Shown here: positions 1 to 9,093 of the stretch, one piece after another
How the letters are laid out: the number at the start of each line of letters is the position of its first letter
How positions within the stretch are numbered: the stretch's first letter is position 1
Assembly (NCBI GenBank): GCA_014163555.1
Contig: JACJGO010000003.1
Location: 310,001 to 374,000, forward strand
Origin: Flavisolibacter longurius
GTDB taxonomy: Bacteria; Bacteroidota; Bacteroidia; Chitinophagales; Chitinophagaceae
Direction: 5' to 3'
Length of the DNA: 64,000 nucleotides
The notes under the pieces: model-generated
What the model saw: the letters and a program-made list of their open reading frames with translations, nothing else
The model's database searches: none
What the model was told of the DNA's origin: nothing
Program-made: the position numbers and the translations under genes

Positions 1-1
1 A

Positions 2-412
2 ACGGATATCCTTGCGCCGCATAACCTCGTACTAACCCTGGAAACGCTCAACTTCCGCGATCATCCCAACCAACTCCTGCCGGATCCGGCAACTATTTAT
101 GCGATGATCAAAGGCGTGAACAGCCCCGCCTGTAAAATGCAGTTTGATATTTACCATGTGCAGATCCACTGCGGCAATATCATTCCCAACCTCGATCTTT
201 CCTGGGATGAAATCGGCTACCTGCAGATCGGCGATAACCCGGGCCGCAAAGAGCCTACTACCGGCGAGATCAATTATAAAAATGTGTTCAAACATATTTA
301 CAACAAAGGCTTTAAAGGCATTCTGGGTATGGAGCATGGGATTTCCGCCCAGGGAAAAGAAGGAGAAGTAGCCATGCTGAAAGCGTACCGCGAAAGCGAT
401 AGCTTCCGTTAA
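2..412 (+). CDS. Hydroxypyruvate isomerase-like TIM-barrel protein (3' part only)
   Basis: This is the C-terminal part (about 136 residues) of a gene that begins before the window; frame 2 is open from the first base. The sequence matches the AP-endonuclease-2/xylose-isomerase-like TIM-barrel fold, hydroxypyruvate isomerase branch. Putative metal or acid-base residues are visible in LTLE near the left edge, FDIYH in the middle and GMEHG near the end. Family members interconvert ketose and aldose or hydroxypyruvate-type substrates. It is followed after 63 bp by a second protein of the same fold, so it probably belongs to the same operon. Because the N-terminus is missing, I cannot say whether it is exported like its neighbours. 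The fold is secure; the substrate is not known. Confidence 0.8.
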   Translation, partial: TDILAPHNLVLTLETLNFRDHPNQLLPDPATIYAMIKGVNSPACKMQFDIYHVQIHCGNIIPNLDLSWDEIGYLQIGDNPGRKEPTTGEINYKNVFKHIYNKGFKGILGMEHGISAQGKEGEVAMLKAYRESDSFR

Positions 413-475
413 CTTTCTTGGCAACGGCACAGTCAACAAATAAATAACAAGGACGGTTACACGTAATTAATTTTT

Positions 476-1336
476 ATGCAGCGAATTATTTTTTTGTTTT
501 GTTGGCTGTGCTTTTCTTTTTTAGCCCCTGGCTTGCGGGCACAATCCATTCCGTCACTCGGCATGGTCAGTAGCCTGGAAAACGATAGTCTGCTCTATGC
601 ATCGGGTTTCCGGCTGATTGGTACCTCGGTAGGTAGCCTGATCAGTCCATCCCTGAGCGAAGAAGTGTTCCAAGAAAATCTAAAAAAGATAGCGACGTTG
701 AAATGCAGCCTGTACATGTGCAATGTGCTCTTTCCTCCCAACCTGAAAATTACCGGGCCGGACGTAAACGAAAAGGCCGTGCTGGATTACCTGGAGGCTG
801 TTTTGCAACGGGCACAAAAGGCAGGCGTACCGCATTTGATTTTGGGCAGTGGTGGCGCAAGGCGGCTCCCGGAAGTGTATGATCCTAAAAAAGCAAAAGC
901 CGATTTTGTGCTGCTGGCAAGAAAAATGGCCGAAGCCGCACAAAAAAAGAACGTCGTCGTTGTGCTTGAAAACTTAAACAGCACGGAAACCAATTTTCTC
1001 ACAACGCTCCGCGAAGCAGCCGATGTAGTGAGAACTGTTGATCACCCTTCCTTTCGCCTGAACGCCGATATCTACCACATGCTAAAAGTAGGCGAATCGC
1101 CGGACGAAATACGAAAGGCGGGTAACCTGATCATCTATTCGGAGATCGCTGAAAAAGAGGCTCGGACCTTGCCCGGCGTGGCAGGTGACAACTTCCGGCC
1201 TTACCTGCAGGCGTTAAAAGACATCCGCTTTAAAGGACCCATCATCATCGAAGGAAAAGTGAATGCACTGCATACAGATGCGCCTAAGGCCTTTTCGGCG
1301 CTAATGAAACAATTGCGGGAGGTTTATGTAAATTAG
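476..1336 (+). CDS. Exported TIM-barrel sugar isomerase/epimerase
   Basis: The 286-residue product starts with a clear signal peptide (hydrophobic residues 3-20, then LRAQ), so it should act in the periplasm. The rest looks like a xylose-isomerase-like/AP-endonuclease-2 TIM barrel, with a putative metal-ligand Glu in VVVLENLN and NADIYHM and IIIEGK further on. Such proteins are usually annotated as sugar phosphate isomerase/epimerase, but an exported one cannot be expected to meet phosphorylated sugars. Exported homologues in Bacteroides take part in 3-keto-glycoside turnover, which is a possible role here. It lies between a related TIM-barrel gene and a GH78 rhamnosidase on the same strand, with only about 18 bp before the latter. 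Fold confident, substrate unknown. Confidence 0.75.
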   Translation: MQRIIFLFCWLCFSFLAPGLRAQSIPSLGMVSSLENDSLLYASGFRLIGTSVGSLISPSLSEEVFQENLKKIATLKCSLYMCNVLFPPNLKITGPDVNEKAVLDYLEAVLQRAQKAGVPHLILGSGGARRLPEVYDPKKAKADFVLLARKMAEAAQKKNVVVVLENLNSTETNFLTTLREAADVVRTVDHPSFRLNADIYHMLKVGESPDEIRKAGNLIIYSEIAEKEARTLPGVAGDNFRPYLQALKDIRFKGPIIIEGKVNALHTDAPKAFSALMKQLREVYVN

Positions 1337-1354
1337 AGAACAATCTCCTTGCGC

Positions 1355-4162
1355 ATGGTTCTATTCGCTGCACCCAGAGTATTTTCATCTTCGATTCGCG
1401 AACTATTTTCATACAGATTTTTCTTTTGTTTTCTCTCTCTATTCTTTTCAATTGTTGCCTTTGCCGTACCGCCTTTGCAGCCTGCCCGGCTCTTTTGCGA
1501 ATACAGGGAAAACCCCTTAGGTCTGGCCGAAGAAAAGCCCCGCTTTACCTGGACGCTGGCATCAGCAGAACGGAATCAGCAACAAGCGGCATATGAAATT
1601 CAGGTGAGTGATAACCTTTCACAACTGCTGCAGGGCAAAGGCGATGTTTGGCAATCCGGAAAAGTGCCCTCTTCACAAAATATATTGATTGATTATGAAG
1701 GAGAGCCTTTGCGCTCTTTTACCCGTTATTTCTGGCGGGTGAAGGTATATAACGGGACAGGTGAAGCTTCTGCTTGGAGCAAGCCGGCCTGGTTTGAAAC
1801 AGCTATGCTAAAGAAGGAGGATTGGAAAGCGGCCTGGATTGGTGATGGAAGCAAACAGTTTGCGAAGGACGAGGATTTTTATGGTGATGACCCGGCGCCA
1901 TTATTTCGCAAAACATTTCCGGTGCGGAGAAAGCTGGCCAGTGCAAGGCTTTATGTTTCGGGACTGGGTTATTTTGAAGGCTTCCTCAACGGCAAAAAGA
2001 TTGGTGACCATGTGCTGGATCCCGGCTGGACAACCTATGGGAAACAGGTGCTGTATGTGACACATGATATTACACCCTTGCTGAAAAGGGGAACTAATAC
2101 AGTGGGTTTTATGTTGGGCAACGGTTGGTACAATCCACTGCCCCTGCGGCTTTTCGGCCGCTTTAATTTGCGGGAGGTGCAGCAAACCGGCAGGCCTTGC
2201 GTAAAAGCACAGCTCCATCTCCGTTATACCGACGGTACCGAAGACTGGATCGTTACCGATGAAAGCTGGCAAACGGCACCAGGCCCTGTCATCCGAAACA
2301 ATGTTTATCTCGGTGAGCATTACGATGCCCGGAAGGAATTTCCAGGGTGGACGACAACAGCTAATCTTCAGGCGTGGAAAGGTGCAGTTATAGTAGACGG
2401 CCCTTCCGGTAACCTGGCGCCGCAACGGCAACCACCCATCCGGGTAAAAGATATTATCAAACCAAAAGCAATTACTGAAGTTGGGAAAGACAGTTTTATC
2501 GTGGACCTGGGCGAAAACTTTGCCGGCGTTGGCCGCATACGGGTAAAAGGCCCCGCCGGAACACGGGTGGCCTTGCGGTATGGGGAGGACATTCATGCCG
2601 ATGGCCGGTTAAATTATCTTACCACAACCGCCGGACAAATCAAAGAGATCTGGAAACTAAGTGGCGGCAGAGGTGCACCCAAAACCACCTGGCAGGAAGA
2701 TGTGTATTACCTGAAAGGCGATGGGTTAGAAGAATGGTCACCACGGTTTACGTTTCATGGTTTCCGTTATATAGAAATATCTGGCTGGCCGGGAAAACCA
2801 ACCGTGAATGATATCGAAGGCTTGCGCATGCATTCCGACCTGCAACCGGCGGGTGAGTTTTCCTGTTCCAATGATATGTTCAATCAAACGCAGGAAGTCA
2901 TTCAACGCACCTTCCTGAGCAATGTGTTCAGCGTGCAGAGTGATTGCCCGGCCCGCGAGAAGATGGGTTATGGTGCCGACATTGTGGTAACGGCTGAAGC
3001 CTTTTTGTACAACTATGACATGGCCAATTTCTATCGCAAAACCGTGATTGATTTTGCCAATGAGCAACGGCCGGAGGGTGGCATCACCGAACTGGCACCT
3101 TATACCGGTATTGCCGACAGAGGTTATGGTGATGATTCCGGACCTCTGGGCTGGCAACTGGTGTTTCCCTTCGTGCAAAAGAAACTGTATGAATTTTACG
3201 GTGACAAACGGATCCTTTCGCAATACTATCCTGCCTTTCAAAAACAACTGGAGTTTTTAAAAGAAAAAGAGGTGGCTGGGCTGTTTCATTGGGACATCAG
3301 TGACCATGAAGCGCTGGACCCGCGGCCGGAAGCGTTTACAGCTTCAGCCTTTTATTACCACCATGTGAAACTTGGGGCAGAGATTGCAACGATTCTGGGT
3401 AACTGCGATGATTCCGCCATTTATACCAACTGGGCCAATCGCATCAAAAATGCAGTGGTGCGCAAATACCATGTGCCCAACACCGGCCGCTTCGACAATG
3501 CCACGCAAGCCGCCCAACTGTTTGCACTCTGGTACGGCCTGGCACCGGAAGAGGAAAAGACAATGGCATTTCTGGAAGGAGAAATTCAGCGGCACAACGG
3601 GCATCTTTCCACCGGCATTTTTGCTACCAAGTTTTTGTTTGATGTGGCAAGGGAAAAGGACCAGAACGAGCTGGCCTATGCCATCGCCAATAAACGGGAT
3701 TTTCCGGGCTGGGGCCATATGCTGGAAAACGGCGCCACCACGCTTTGGGAATCCTGGGAAAAGCCCGATACGGTTACCTCCATGAACCACCCGATGTTCG
3801 GGTCTGTTTCCGAATGGTTTTATCGCTCCCTGCTTGGGATAAATGCAGCAGCACCGGGGTTTGCTAAAATCACTATCAAACCGCAACCGGTAGCGGACCT
3901 TTCCTGGGCGAAGGGCACCTACCATTCTATCCAGGGACCAATTGTCAGCGAGTGGAAAAAAGAAGGCGGTCAGTTTTTTTTGTCGGTAACCATTCCCGCC
4001 AATACAACAGCAGACGTATGGATACCGGCGAAGGAGGGTCAAAAGATTAGGGAAAGCAACAAATCGCTGGAAGAACAGGGGCTTGCCGTCTTTCGTTACG
4101 AGAAGGAATATGCTGTCTTGTCTGTGCCATCGGGCACTTACCATTTCACTCGCCACGAGTGA
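1355..4162 (+). CDS. GH78 alpha-L-rhamnosidase
   Basis: The 935-residue exported enzyme would remove terminal alpha-L-rhamnose from glycans or plant glycosides. The order fits family GH78: a hydrophobic leader (about residues 18-36), an N-terminal Ig-like region, the rhamnosidase N-domain with FLNGKKIGDHVLDPGWTTY, a second beta domain, then the (alpha/alpha)6 catalytic domain. The family hallmark is visible as SDCPAREKMGYGAD near residue 530, and GATTLWESW lies near residue 795. The reading frame opens with a TTG at 1349, but the ATG two codons later at 1355 is the likelier start. It sits between exported TIM-barrel isomerases on the same strand, suggesting that released rhamnosides are modified further. 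Length is normal for the family. Confidence 0.88.
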   Translation: MVLFAAPRVFSSSIRELFSYRFFFCFLSLFFSIVAFAVPPLQPARLFCEYRENPLGLAEEKPRFTWTLASAERNQQQAAYEIQVSDNLSQLLQGKGDVWQSGKVPSSQNILIDYEGEPLRSFTRYFWRVKVYNGTGEASAWSKPAWFETAMLKKEDWKAAWIGDGSKQFAKDEDFYGDDPAPLFRKTFPVRRKLASARLYVSGLGYFEGFLNGKKIGDHVLDPGWTTYGKQVLYVTHDITPLLKRGTNTVGFMLGNGWYNPLPLRLFGRFNLREVQQTGRPCVKAQLHLRYTDGTEDWIVTDESWQTAPGPVIRNNVYLGEHYDARKEFPGWTTTANLQAWKGAVIVDGPSGNLAPQRQPPIRVKDIIKPKAITEVGKDSFIVDLGENFAGVGRIRVKGPAGTRVALRYGEDIHADGRLNYLTTTAGQIKEIWKLSGGRGAPKTTWQEDVYYLKGDGLEEWSPRFTFHGFRYIEISGWPGKPTVNDIEGLRMHSDLQPAGEFSCSNDMFNQTQEVIQRTFLSNVFSVQSDCPAREKMGYGADIVVTAEAFLYNYDMANFYRKTVIDFANEQRPEGGITELAPYTGIADRGYGDDSGPLGWQLVFPFVQKKLYEFYGDKRILSQYYPAFQKQLEFLKEKEVAGLFHWDISDHEALDPRPEAFTASAFYYHHVKLGAEIATILGNCDDSAIYTNWANRIKNAVVRKYHVPNTGRFDNATQAAQLFALWYGLAPEEEKTMAFLEGEIQRHNGHLSTGIFATKFLFDVAREKDQNELAYAIANKRDFPGWGHMLENGATTLWESWEKPDTVTSMNHPMFGSVSEWFYRSLLGINAAAPGFAKITIKPQPVADLSWAKGTYHSIQGPIVSEWKKEGGQFFLSVTIPANTTADVWIPAKEGQKIRESNKSLEEQGLAVFRYEKEYAVLSVPSGTYHFTRHE

Positions 4163-4204
4163 AATGAATGTTCCTGCTTAAATTAGAAAAATAAATTTTC
4201 ACCT

Positions 4205-5047
4205 ATGCGCACTTCTTTTTTGCAATGGGTTTTCCTGGTTATAAGCAGTGTATTGATCACTGTTACCGTACAGGCACAGATTGAAATTGGCCTGCAACTG
4301 TATTCGTTCCGCAACCAGATTCCGAAAGATGTTCCGAGTGCCCTGCAAAAGATCAGCGCCATGGGATTTCGATACCTTGAAGGCGGCGGAACCTATAAAC
4401 TTTCGAAAGAAGAATTCAAACAATTGCTTGACAAGAATAACCTGAAAATGGTAAGCTATGGCGCCGGCTTTGAAGACCTGGAAAAAGATCCCCAAGCCGT
4501 TGCCGAAAAAGCGGCCTTCTTTGGTTCAAAATATGTGATGTGCTCTTGGGTGCCGCACAAGGGCGAAGTGTTTACCATCGACGATACCAAAAGGGCAGTA
4601 GCTGTATTCAATGCCGCCGGAAAAATCATGAAAGAAAAAGGGCTGCAATTTGTTTACCATGCGCATGGCTACGAGTTTCAGCCCTATGAAGGCGAAACTT
4701 ATTTCGATTATATGCTAAAGCACATGGACCCGGCCCATGCCAATTTCCAGATGGATGTGTTCTGGTTTAAAAACTCCGGGCAGGATCCTGCTGCCTACCT
4801 GCTTAAATACCCTAATCGTTTCCTGACACTTCACCTGAAAGACCGCAAACACGGTACGCCAAACAACGTAACAGCCAAGGCAGACGTGGAAACCAACGTG
4901 GTGCTGGGCACAGGCGATGTAAACATTCCGGCCGTCATGGAGGCCGCAAAAAAGATTGGGATCAAATATGCTTTTATCGAAGACGAATCCTCCCAAGTTG
5001 AAAGCCAGGTGCCGAAAAGTCTGGCGTATGTCAATGGGTTGAAATAG
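4205..5047 (+). CDS. Exported TIM-barrel sugar isomerase/epimerase
   Basis: The 280-residue product has a signal peptide (hydrophobic residues 5-20 ending VQAQ) and an AP-endonuclease-2-like TIM barrel. Family signatures include IGLQLYSFRNQ just after the signal, VYHAHGYEF (His/Glu) in the middle, FQMDVFWF and LHLKDRK, then FIEDES near the C-terminus. Proteins with this LQLYSFR start are commonly annotated as sugar phosphate isomerase/epimerase and are abundant in Bacteroidota beside glycosidases and Gfo/Idh/MocA enzymes. It follows the GH78 gene by 42 bp on the same strand and ends the plus-strand cluster, facing a convergent cytochrome gene. Its substrate cannot be read from sequence. Confidence 0.78.
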   Translation: MRTSFLQWVFLVISSVLITVTVQAQIEIGLQLYSFRNQIPKDVPSALQKISAMGFRYLEGGGTYKLSKEEFKQLLDKNNLKMVSYGAGFEDLEKDPQAVAEKAAFFGSKYVMCSWVPHKGEVFTIDDTKRAVAVFNAAGKIMKEKGLQFVYHAHGYEFQPYEGETYFDYMLKHMDPAHANFQMDVFWFKNSGQDPAAYLLKYPNRFLTLHLKDRKHGTPNNVTAKADVETNVVLGTGDVNIPAVMEAAKKIGIKYAFIEDESSQVESQVPKSLAYVNGLK

Positions 5048-5163
5048 CGATTTGATGTTCTTTCATAAAACATGCAATCCCGTAGGGACACGCCGCTGCA
5101 TGTTCTCACAAACGATCGATCATATTCCCAACTAAGATGGACTTTATTTCTCACCCCTGAATA

Positions 5164-6567
5164 TTACCTGTCGGAGAAACCCAACCGCACCGAATCACTG
5201 CTCAATAACGGTAAGCCATACCCGCCAATATCAATGGTTGTTTTGGGAAAGATCTTTCGTAAACTTCCGGTGTCTTCTGCTTTTACACCGGTTTGATACG
5301 CATACAGCGATTGCAGGTTCGAAAGACCGCTTAATTGTTGCAGTCCAGCTGTTGTAACCTTTGTGTTGACAACCGAAAGTAACTGCAGGTTGCGCAGGTT
5401 TTTAAGGCTTGCCAGTCCTGCATCGGTGATGCCGGTATTGTTCAGCGAAAGGGTACGCAGGTTGGTGAGCTGTCCCAGGATGGCCAGTTCTGCTTCTGTA
5501 AGTTTTGTATCATTCAGCTTCAGCCAAACGAGTTGTTTTTGCAGCGGCAAAATTTTTTTGATATGATCGGCCGTTACGTTTGGTACAGTCACAAAATTCA
5601 CCGAAAGATAGTTGCTGCCCTTAGCCACGGGAATCACCACGGCACCGAGTTGTTTCAACGCTTTTATTGCATTTGCATCAGCCCCTGCCACCGGTTCGTC
5701 CGGAACAATTGGATCGGCTTTGGGTTTTGCGCCAGCCACTTGTAAGGCCAGCAAAACAGGTTGGAGCTTTTCCGGTTGGGGCAGGTTTTTTACTTTTTTG
5801 GTAAAATCAGCGCCGTTATCAATCCACCAATGGATCAGTGCTATCTCGCTTTCCTTGGGTTGGGGTTTTGCTTTGGGAGGCATGTGATCTTCATCTTCCA
5901 GGGGCAACATCATGCGTTTGACCAGCTCACTTTCACCGCTTCTGCCAGGAAGGACGGCTTCGCCACCTTTCCCTCCCTGCAGCAAAAGTTTCGGATCATC
6001 CACCCGCAGACCGCCTTTTTGTTTTTTGCTGCTATGGCAGGTATAACAACGGTTTTGCAATACGGGCTTGATAACATCGTCATACACCAATGCTTCCTGG
6101 ATATTATCGATGGGTTTTTGTACAAAAGCCGAATCGGCATCGCTGTTGAATGCAGCCGTCAGGTAATCAGGTCCATGCGTTAAGGATCCTCCAAAATGCC
6201 CGGTGAGTACAATCAACACTAACAATGAAATCGACGTCAGTTTGGTGGTGCTGTCGTTTTGTTTGGTGAGTATGCGTTGCAGGAAAAGGAGCGAAGCCGC
6301 CGCCACACCAATGCCCATCCACATATGCCAGCTTACCAGGTCGGTTTCATAATCATCGGAAGACGAAAGAAAAAACCCGGTGATGCACGAAAGGATCGCA
6401 CAGGCAGTGCCGATCAGCAATACGATGCGAATGACATTGTAAGAGATGTTGTATTTGGGCGAAGCCGAAAGCCATTGCAGCAGGATGCCCATGAGCAGAA
6501 TACCAATGGGCAGGTGCACAAGGGCAGGATGAAAGCGGCCAATGAATTCGGTGATGGAAAGCAGCAC
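5164..6567 (-). CDS. Membrane cytochrome c (Planctomycete-type) with DUF2231-like N-terminus and leucine-rich repeats
   Basis: The 467-residue protein has three visible parts. Residues 10-135 form about four membrane helices resembling DUF2231. A single c-type heme site (C174-Y-T-C-H178) sits in a Planctomycete-type cytochrome domain, with MPPKAKPQP about 50 residues on as a candidate axial-Met region. Residues about 330-440 hold leucine-rich repeats with the recurring pattern LxxLxxLxLxxTxIT. Such cytochromes are thought to accept electrons in the periplasm; the repeats may bind a protein or glycan (inference). It is the last gene of a minus-strand group with DUF1553, DUF1501 and TIM-barrel genes, 17 bp after the latter. 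Domain calls are by eye. Confidence 0.75.
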   Translation of the reverse strand: MLLSITEFIGRFHPALVHLPIGILLMGILLQWLSASPKYNISYNVIRIVLLIGTACAILSCITGFFLSSSDDYETDLVSWHMWMGIGVAAASLLFLQRILTKQNDSTTKLTSISLLVLIVLTGHFGGSLTHGPDYLTAAFNSDADSAFVQKPIDNIQEALVYDDVIKPVLQNRCYTCHSSKKQKGGLRVDDPKLLLQGGKGGEAVLPGRSGESELVKRMMLPLEDEDHMPPKAKPQPKESEIALIHWWIDNGADFTKKVKNLPQPEKLQPVLLALQVAGAKPKADPIVPDEPVAGADANAIKALKQLGAVVIPVAKGSNYLSVNFVTVPNVTADHIKKILPLQKQLVWLKLNDTKLTEAELAILGQLTNLRTLSLNNTGITDAGLASLKNLRNLQLLSVVNTKVTTAGLQQLSGLSNLQSLYAYQTGVKAEDTGSLRKIFPKTTIDIGGYGLPLLSSDSVRLGFSDR

Positions 6568-6584
6568 AGGTGCAAGTTTACAAA

Positions 6585-7517
6585 TTAGGCGCCATATCGC
6601 TGGCGTAACAACTGCAACATATGCACATTAATGGCCCACTGATCGGCCAGCGGTTTGCGGTCATAAGGTGTAGTTGGCATGTAGTCGGGCGGACCAAACT
6701 CCGTTAAAAACGTGATGCGTTCTCCGGCGGATTTTTTGCGGGCCACCACCTGGTCCCACCAGGCGAAATGTGCTTTCACTGCAGCTTCCCATTCCGGTGC
6801 CCGCGGGTCTGAAACCTGCGGCCCTTCAGGGTGACCAATGCGGGCATGAATATGTTCGGTGCGGTCCAGCGCCAGGGCTACGGTTTCCGGTTGGTCCTGT
6901 AAAAACGACTCGCTTACATTACACCAATGCGACACATCAAACGTGATTTTTAAGTCAGGATTTTTTTGCAGTAACGGTTTCGAGGCCGGTGCGGAATACA
7001 ACATGCGGGATCGGTGCGTTTCATGACAAATCAAAATACCGGATCTTTTTGCCAGTGCAGTGGTGTGTTCAATGATCGCCTGGTTTTCTTCCGCTGAAAA
7101 AAAATCCCGTCCCGAATGACAGTTGATGTACAACGGTTGCTGCACGGTGGTGCCGGCAGCAGCGTCAATCATTTTTTTGAAATAGGAGAGATGCTCGCCA
7201 AAATCTTTTTGCGAAGCACCTACCAAAAAACCTACATCAAGCCTGTGTTTTTTAAGCGCAGCAAATAACTCATCCTGTCCTTTTTTATCCATCGGCCACC
7301 ACATTTCAATGCCGTCATAGCCTTCTTTTTTAACACGGTTGCAAAAGTCATCAACTGTTCCGGTAAAGCCCCAGTTGGTGGCAAAAATCTTCAGGTCAAA
7401 GTTGGGATGCGTCGTTGTTGTTGGCATTGCGGTGGCAACGGTTTTTAGCGATGAAAGAAATAGCGCCGTGGTGGCAGAGACAGTGGTTTGAAGAAAGCTT
7501 CTACGGGTTCGTTGCAT
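6585..7517 (-). CDS. Tat-exported TIM-barrel sugar isomerase/epimerase-like protein
   Basis: The 310-residue protein begins with a twin-arginine signal (TRRSFLQTTVSA) followed by a hydrophobic stretch, so it is probably exported folded, as a metal-containing enzyme would be. The remainder is an AP-endonuclease-2/xylose-isomerase-like barrel: GYDGIEMWWP (putative Glu ligand), YINCHSG, ICHETHRSR, TFDVSHW and FLTEFGP occur in the expected order. The repeated His, Asp and Glu residues fit a divalent metal site. It lies 53 bp after the DUF1501 gene and 17 bp before the cytochrome gene, so it is likely co-transcribed with a cassette best known from Planctomycetes. The substrate is unknown. Confidence 0.75.
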   Translation of the reverse strand: MQRTRRSFLQTTVSATTALFLSSLKTVATAMPTTTTHPNFDLKIFATNWGFTGTVDDFCNRVKKEGYDGIEMWWPMDKKGQDELFAALKKHRLDVGFLVGASQKDFGEHLSYFKKMIDAAAGTTVQQPLYINCHSGRDFFSAEENQAIIEHTTALAKRSGILICHETHRSRMLYSAPASKPLLQKNPDLKITFDVSHWCNVSESFLQDQPETVALALDRTEHIHARIGHPEGPQVSDPRAPEWEAAVKAHFAWWDQVVARKKSAGERITFLTEFGPPDYMPTTPYDRKPLADQWAINVHMLQLLRQRYGA

Positions 7518-7570
7518 TGTTTTTAGTGATGGGTGTAAACTTCCTTTTTCAAAGATGAAGTATTGTTTAT

Positions 7571-9085
7571 TCAGATAATGATTTCGTCAATAACCTTTCC
7601 TTCCACATCTGTAAGACGGAAGGGTCGTCCCTGGTATTGATAGGTTAGTTTTTCATGGTCAAATCCAAGCCGGTTCAGGAGCGTTGCCTGTATATCAAAC
7701 GGTGTTACTTTTCCGCTGATGGCACTATAGCCTATATCGTCCGTCTCGCCATAAGTAACACCTTTTTGAATGCCGCCGCCGGCCATCCACATCGTAAACG
7801 CTTCTACGTGGTGGTCTCTTCCTTTAAAAGGATTTTGTTTGCCCTCGCGGTTTTCCATCATGGGTGTGCGACCAAATTCGCCGCCCCACACTACTAAGGT
7901 TTCATCCAGTAAACCGCGTTGCTTCAGGTCGAGGACCAGCGCCGTCATGGCCCGGTCGGTTTCGCGGCATTTGTTGATAAAGCCAATGTCGATAGCCAGT
8001 GAAGGGTCCGTACCGTGACTGTCCCAACCCCAATCAAAAATCTGAACAAACCGAACGCCTTTTTCCACCAGTTTCCGGGCCAGCAGAATGTTATTGGCCA
8101 GCGCAGTTTTCCCTGGTTTAGTGCCATACAATTCATGAATGTAGGCCGGCTCTTTGGAGATGTCCATAGCTTCCGGTGCCGCCATCTGCATTTTGTAGGC
8201 CATCTCGTATTGCGAAATGCGGGAAAGAATTTCAGGGTCGTTGTATTCTTTGTATTCCTCTTCGTTCACCTTGTTGATGGCATTAATGGAGGCTTTGCGA
8301 AGGTCGCGGTCCATACCTGCCGGGTCTTTGATAAACAACACAGGGTCACCTTCACTGCGGCATTGTACGCCCTGGTAAACGGATGGCAAAAATCCGCTGC
8401 CCCAAACACTTTTGCCGGCATCGGGAAACTTGCCGCCGGAGGTCAGCACCACAAAACCGGGTAGGTTTTGATTTTCAGTCCCCAAACCATACGTTACCCA
8501 GGAGCCGATGCTTGGCCTGCCCAATCTTGCACCGCCGGTTTGCATCAGGAGTTGTGCCGGCGCATGGTTAAACTGGTCCGAACTGCAGGCTTTTAAAAAA
8601 CTGACTTCATCCACAATTTTCGAAAAATGCGGCAGGTGCTCGCTCACCCAGGCACCACTCTGTCCAAATTGCGCAAATTTGGCCTGCGGTCCCAGCATCT
8701 TGGGCACACCGCGGATAAAGGCAAATCGTTTGCCTTCAAGCAGCGATGGTGGGCAATCCTGTCCATCAAGCTTGGCCAGTTCGGGTTTGTAATCGAACAG
8801 CTCCAGTTGCGAGGGAGCACCGGCCATGTGCAGGTAGATAATGCTTTTGGCCCTGCCGGGAAAATGCGGCAGCTTTGGCGCCAGCGGGTTGGCCGGGTCA
8901 AAGGCGAGTGGGGAAGAGGCTTCACCATTCCCACCGAGGCCACAGGATTGCAGTAAAGAACCCAGTGCCAGGCCACCAAAACCCATAGCGCATTCCTTCA
9001 GAAAATGCCGCCTTGTGTGCATGCGAATCACTGCTTCTTCGGCTTCTTTTACCAGTCGCTTGTTATGGAGTTCTTTTTGCGTCAT
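7571..9085 (-). CDS. DUF1501 protein, Tat-exported
   Basis: The 504-residue protein carries a twin-arginine motif (TRRHFLKECAMG) about 25 residues in, followed by GGLALGSLLQSC, where the Cys could be a lipobox. The body is a DUF1501 protein, part of the alkaline-phosphatase/sulfatase-like superfamily: SIIYLHMAGAPSQLELFD near the start, FDWGWDSHG and VVWGGEFGRTPMM later, and GRDHHVEAFTMWMAGGG with the paired His. These Asp/His positions resemble the metal-binding residues of that superfamily. DUF1501 genes almost always follow a PSCyt/DUF1549/DUF1553 gene, and here it starts 8 bp after one. The biochemical function is not established in the literature I know. Confidence 0.85.
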   Translation of the reverse strand: MTQKELHNKRLVKEAEEAVIRMHTRRHFLKECAMGFGGLALGSLLQSCGLGGNGEASSPLAFDPANPLAPKLPHFPGRAKSIIYLHMAGAPSQLELFDYKPELAKLDGQDCPPSLLEGKRFAFIRGVPKMLGPQAKFAQFGQSGAWVSEHLPHFSKIVDEVSFLKACSSDQFNHAPAQLLMQTGGARLGRPSIGSWVTYGLGTENQNLPGFVVLTSGGKFPDAGKSVWGSGFLPSVYQGVQCRSEGDPVLFIKDPAGMDRDLRKASINAINKVNEEEYKEYNDPEILSRISQYEMAYKMQMAAPEAMDISKEPAYIHELYGTKPGKTALANNILLARKLVEKGVRFVQIFDWGWDSHGTDPSLAIDIGFINKCRETDRAMTALVLDLKQRGLLDETLVVWGGEFGRTPMMENREGKQNPFKGRDHHVEAFTMWMAGGGIQKGVTYGETDDIGYSAISGKVTPFDIQATLLNRLGFDHEKLTYQYQGRPFRLTDVEGKVIDEIII

Positions 9086-9093
9086 GCCGGTTT

